Notes under the pieces: model-generated
Seen by the model: the letters and a program-made list of their open reading frames with translations, nothing else
The model's database searches: none
Told to the model about the DNA's origin: nothing
In this document: piece by piece, positions 62,417 to 64,000 of the stretch
Layout of the letters: the number at the start of each line of letters is the position of its first letter
Position numbering within the stretch: position 1 is the stretch's first letter
From: Sphingobacterium faecium
Lineage (GTDB): Bacteria; Bacteroidota; Bacteroidia; Sphingobacteriales; Sphingobacteriaceae
Length of the DNA stretch: 64,000 nt
Assembly: GCF_003054045.1 (NCBI RefSeq)
Contig: NZ_QBKH01000006.1
Location: forward strand, 434,001-498,000
Direction of reading: 5' to 3'
Translations under genes and position numbers: made by a program

Positions 62417-62597
62417 TCAGTAGGGAAGGAGTATACTTCCTCTTAGAGTATTGATCAAAAGAAAGACGGTCTTGAGAAAACCTTTACAAAGCTGTTTATT
62501 TATAAAATTATGTAGCACTAGCTGTGTCGTCCCCGTTTATTATGGTAACACTAGCGCAATGTGTCTTTTTTAAATATAAGATTTAAGTTATCATATT
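62417..62597. other. Intergenic region before DUF4397 gene
   Basis: About 180 bases after the hydrolase remnant with no gene or clear motif; probably contains the promoter of the DUF4397 lipoprotein. Confidence 0.3.
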
Positions 62598-63311
62598 ATG
62601 AAGAAATACTTTAGATTATTAAGTTTAATAACTGTTGTCACCGCAGGACTTTTTGTGGTCAGTTGCAGCAAAGATAAGGACGATCATCAGCCTATACCAG
62701 CAGCTTTATTTACGATGGTAAATGGATACAGTGGTGCAAAGGCTGTTATTTATTATGCAGACGGAAATATCCTTCAGAATCCTAATTTTCCTTTGTTATA
62801 TAAATCGCAGAGTAAGGTAGGCTTATTTCCGGGGTCACGCAAAATAACCGTTATTTCTAGAGACGGTAATTTGATCGATAGTACGATTGTGGTTAAAGAC
62901 AGTACCATTTATAGTTCTTTTCTTTACGGAAATAAATTAAAGCCAGTACAGGCAATTACAACTGACCGAGTCAACAAAGAGATCAAAAAAACAGAATCCG
63001 GATTACGCTTTTTTAATTTTTCTGAAGGCAGTGATCAAGTAACGCTTCACATCGGAGATCAAGCCGCACCAGCAGCATGGACCGACCGTGCTAAAGAAAC
63101 ACAGCAATCTGTGACTGCACATGAAAGTTTTATTGCACAAAAAAGTGGCACTTTCACAGTAGTTGCTAAAAATAAAGCAGGAAAGACGCTCGCATCACGT
63201 GAGAATATTAAATTATCTGAAAATCACTATTATTCTTTTATTCTGATCGGCGATCCAGCTCAGGACAGTCAATCCGTATATTTAGGATTGGTCGAACAAC
63301 ATGCAAATTAG
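62598..63311 (+). CDS. DUF4397 lipoprotein
   Basis: A 237-residue lipoprotein (lipobox FVVSC, cysteine at about residue 23, followed by SKDKDD). The mature part has two DUF4397-like beta units: ALFTMVNGYSGAKAVIYYAD, then GLFPGSRKITVISRDGNLID; and GLRFFNFSEGSDQVTLHIGD, then FTVVAKNKAGKTLASRENIK. These proteins are surface or periplasmic and of unknown role. It ends at a bidirectional terminator. Confidence 0.85.
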   Translation: MKKYFRLLSLITVVTAGLFVVSCSKDKDDHQPIPAALFTMVNGYSGAKAVIYYADGNILQNPNFPLLYKSQSKVGLFPGSRKITVISRDGNLIDSTIVVKDSTIYSSFLYGNKLKPVQAITTDRVNKEIKKTESGLRFFNFSEGSDQVTLHIGDQAAPAAWTDRAKETQQSVTAHESFIAQKSGTFTVVAKNKAGKTLASRENIKLSENHYYSFILIGDPAQDSQSVYLGLVEQHAN

Positions 63312-63341
63312 TCAAGTTTAAACTCAGCTATTTTAAAAACA

Positions 63342-63379
63342 AACAAAGCCCTTATTTAACCATAAGGGCTTTGTTTTTG
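63342..63379. terminator. Rho-independent terminator of the DUF4397 gene
   Basis: AACAAAGCCCTTAT pairs with ATAAGGGCTTTGTT around the 6-base loop TTAACC, with a T-run after and an A-run before, so it can work in both directions. Confidence 0.88.
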
Positions 63380-63713
63380 AAATTTACTGTTTTCGGTCAT
63401 GTTATGCCTCAACAGGATTATATGAATTTAACATACGCTTCGTTTAAATCATACGCTGTATAAAGGCACCTGGACTATCCATTTTATTCAAACTGGATGA
63501 TAAAGGAAGCCCTTTTTTAAGATACATTTACATCGGAAAGAGCTAAGCAATTGATTTGGCAATTAAAAAACATGCCTTAGTGGCTTAGGTAAAGGCTTCT
63601 AATGATTCAACCTTTACTGGATAAATGATTTGTTGGTCATTTATTAAGGTTTTTTGTCAAGTAGCTGCCCCCAAAGATTGCAGCTATTTCAAATTTAATT
63701 AAAATAAGAAGAT
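63380..63713. other. Intergenic region before ABM monooxygenase gene
   Basis: About 330 bases with no gene. It should contain the promoter for the gene at 63714. I see no clear box or hairpin. Confidence 0.35.
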
Positions 63714-64000
63714 ATGATAGCAGTAATATTTGAGGTAATTCCCAAAGAGGGAAAAAAAGAAGAGTACTTGAACATCGCAAACCCACTAACACCAGAATTG
63801 GATCATATTTCTGGATTTATCTCCATAGAACGTTTTCAAAGTCTTGTTGACCCGAAAAAAATTCTTTCACTTTCATTTTGGGAAAATGAAGAAAGTGTTA
63901 GAGAATGGCGTAACCTTACCAATCATAGAAACGCACAACAGGCAGGAAGAAGTTCGGTGTTTGACGATTACAGATTACGTGTCGCAGCAGTAATTAGGGA
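63714..64000 (+). CDS. Antibiotic biosynthesis monooxygenase (ABM) domain protein, cut by window end
   Basis: The first 95 residues of a small ABM protein, starting MIAVIFEVIPKEGKKEEYLN. The ferredoxin-like strands follow in order, including ISGFISIERFQSLVDPKKIL, SLSFWENEESVREWRNLTNH and RNAQQAGRSSVFDDYRLRVA. Members act on quinones or haem, or are unassigned. The C-terminus is outside the window. Confidence 0.85.
   Translation, partial: MIAVIFEVIPKEGKKEEYLNIANPLTPELDHISGFISIERFQSLVDPKKILSLSFWENEESVREWRNLTNHRNAQQAGRSSVFDDYRLRVAAVIR

Overview
The window looks like chromosome from a low-G+C member of the Bacteroidetes, most like Sphingobacterium or a relative in the Sphingobacteriaceae. The evidence is indirect: many secreted proteins and lipoproteins of families typical of that phylum (DUF3570, DUF4266, DUF4397, WG repeats, TPR-containing histidine kinases), weak or absent Shine-Dalgarno sequences with one striking exception, and several good matches to the Bacteroidetes -7 promoter box TAnnTTTG. 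I found no rRNA, tRNA, CRISPR array, complete insertion sequence or prophage. The species cannot be fixed from sequence alone.

Layout. 1-5.3 kb (minus strand): a lipoprotein operon end, a NarL-type two-component system with a TPR sensor kinase, and a WG-repeat protein. 5.6-14.2 kb: NAD(P)HX repair enzyme, a lipoprotein, VOC protein, ROK-family kinase lacking its usual zinc cysteines, AlkB, secreted M28 peptidase and an alpha/beta hydrolase. 14.9-26.6 kb: aconitase, HAD phosphatase, a beta-propeller protein, a frameshifted ankyrin lipoprotein, an HMCES-type DNA-protein crosslink protein between two unrecognised genes, oligoendopeptidase F and KptA. 27.4-31.5 kb: a DinB/DnaE translesion polymerase pair. 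31.6-39.9 kb: SRPBCC, GNAT, a CsgG/TolB-like protein between two large inverted repeats, a zinc-ribbon/SPFH/small-membrane-protein operon resembling Bacillus ydjGHI, PAP2 phosphatase, VIT-type transporter and cytochrome b561. 40.0-44.8 kb: a DUF3570-DUF4266-ApbE-thioredoxin module with an intact sensor kinase but a broken response regulator.

47.3-52.0 kb holds a five-gene NAD salvage operon (prs-like, nadV-like, nadE, nicotinamidase-like, NrtR-type Nudix regulator). Its upstream region has two TTGAGT-N7-ACTCAA palindromes around a plausible promoter, which I read as its operators. 53-61 kb is mixed in base composition (AT-rich lipoproteins and a LOG gene around a G+C-richer Crp/reductase cassette) and may be partly acquired. 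The right end carries small secreted proteins, a decayed serine hydrolase and a partial ABM monooxygenase.

The most unusual structure is a family of three diverged 204-232 bp intergenic elements (26961-27192, 32106-32309, 61201-61432). Each, read on the minus strand, has a 5' hairpin and ends in a terminator-like hairpin with a GNRA loop. Paired changes and G-U pairs make sense only on the minus strand, so this may be an undescribed structured RNA. Several genes also show lesions (ankyrin lipoprotein, response regulator, start of the DUF3570 gene, cupin and serine hydrolase remnants). Three of these involve loss of one base in an A-run, so sequencing error must be weighed against true decay.
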